Below, one piece after another: positions 63,115 to 64,000 of a stretch of DNA of 64,000 bases. The notes beneath the pieces were generated by a model. That model was given only the letters and a program-made list of their open reading frames with translations. It searched no databases and was not told the origin of the DNA. Each line of letters starts with the position of its first letter. The stretch's first letter is position 1. A program made the position numbers and the translations under genes. This stretch comes from Sipunculus nudus (Eukaryota; Annelida; Sipuncula; Golfingiida; Sipunculidae), in the NCBI GenBank assembly GCA_026874595.1, contig CM049320.1, positions 49,800,714-49,864,713 on the forward strand, in the 5' to 3' direction.

Positions 63115-64000
63115 ATACAGGTGGCTCCACCAGTCTGCAGAAACTAAAAAAAACACTTAATGGTCAAGAATCATGATGATCTCCCCATTAGTTGTTCAGA
63201 TACTTCAGCTTTGGTATCAAATTGTCCATTATTCTGAGGGATACTTCAGAGTCCTATAGCTTGAAGGATATGGGTAACAGAGACCTAATTTCAAGTTTCC
63301 ACAGTCACTCTTCATGGGCCTCCTTGCATGACAAGAATGAAGTTTCTAGGTCCAGTTGTTGCAATTTGTACCCTGTTGACAGATAACCACATCTTTAAAA
63401 GTCTCAAAAAAAGAGAAAAAAAATTCGTAAAAATTTGAAAAAAATAGAGGTGGCGCACCCAGTCTGCAGAAACTGATGGAACAGCTCATGATCAATATGT
63501 ATGCCGAAAATCATGACCATCAGTGTTGTAGTGATTGAGATACTGCACTTTTTGTATAAAATTTTCCATTATTCTGGGGTATTTTGGAGCCATACAGCCT
63601 AAAGAATATGGGTAACAGAGACCTAATTTCAGGTTTCCATGGAGAATATTCATGGGTGTCCCTGTGTGTTAAGGAATGAAGATTCTAGGTCCAGTTTTTA
63701 TGATTTGTGCCCTGTTAACAGATGTTCATATCTTTAAAGGTCTCAAAAATAGAGAAAAAATTCATAAAAAAAACCCAAACAAGTACAGGTTTTGCACCAG
63801 TCTGCAGGAACTGATGGAACACCTCTTGATCAATATGTATGCCAAAAATCATGACCATCAGTGATGTAGTTATTGAGATATTGAAGTTTTTGTTTGAAAT
63901 TTTTGACTACTCTGGGGGGTACTTTGGTGCAACATGGCTCGAAGGATATGGGAAACAGAGACCTAATTTCTGGTTTCCATGGAGACTTTTCATAGGTCTC
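63115..64000. repeat. Tandem repeat, unit about 332 bp, continues past the window
   Basis: Units begin near 63119, 63450 and 63784 with a GGTGGCNCCACCAGTCTGCAG-like block (degenerate in the third). Shared blocks follow: CTGATGGAAC, AATCATGACCATCAGTG, ATGGGTAACAGAGACCTAAT and TCTAGGTCCAGTT. Confidence 0.85.

Overview
The window looks like animal nuclear DNA, most likely from a marine invertebrate; a lophotrochozoan such as a mollusc is my best guess, not a demonstrated placement. The signs are low GC, very low gene density, intron-split genes with GT/AG borders, long (AT)n arrays, a tRNA-derived SINE, a broken non-LTR retrotransposon, many diverged tandem repeats and a NACHT-LRR immune receptor. 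There are no operons, ribosome binding sites, CRISPR arrays or rRNA genes. Most of the 64 kb is repeats and unrecognised sequence.

Region by region. 1-5.4 kb: two related LTR-like repeats bracket AT-rich DNA and a 55-bp minisatellite of about 21 units. 5.4-16.4 kb: mostly featureless, with two weak exon-like open frames. 16.4-17.9 kb: a decayed tyrosine recombinase on the minus strand beside a divergent coding-like remnant on the plus strand. 18-26 kb: no gene seen. 26.0-28.25 kb: a 484-bp tandem duplication whose second copy is split by a 5'-truncated non-LTR retrotransposon. 28.3-33.9 kb: no gene seen.

34.0-47.8 kb holds the best-supported genes: two tandem minus-strand paralogues that each assemble from four exons into a secreted protein of about 230 residues (signal peptide, short Cys-rich segment, C-type lectin-like domain). 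All internal introns are phase 1, exon 2 is 189 nt in both, and both have lost the two cysteines of the inner lectin disulfide. Their introns carry a foldback element, a SINE and other repeats.

47.8-56 kb is repeat DNA with a striking 46-bp near-perfect hairpin. 56.3-58.97 kb is one large minus-strand exon of a NACHT-LRR (NLR-like) receptor; its N-terminal exons are not visible and probably lie beyond the right edge. 59-64 kb is filled with repeat families, two of which also occur at 44.9-45.8 kb and 51.4-52.4 kb, plus tandem arrays with a recurring GGTGGCGCCACC palindrome.

Functionally, the window combines two putative secreted lectins (soluble recognition) with a cytoplasmic NLR-like receptor. 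All are on the same strand, but nothing in the sequence shows that they work together. I could not run any search, so family names rest on motifs read by eye.
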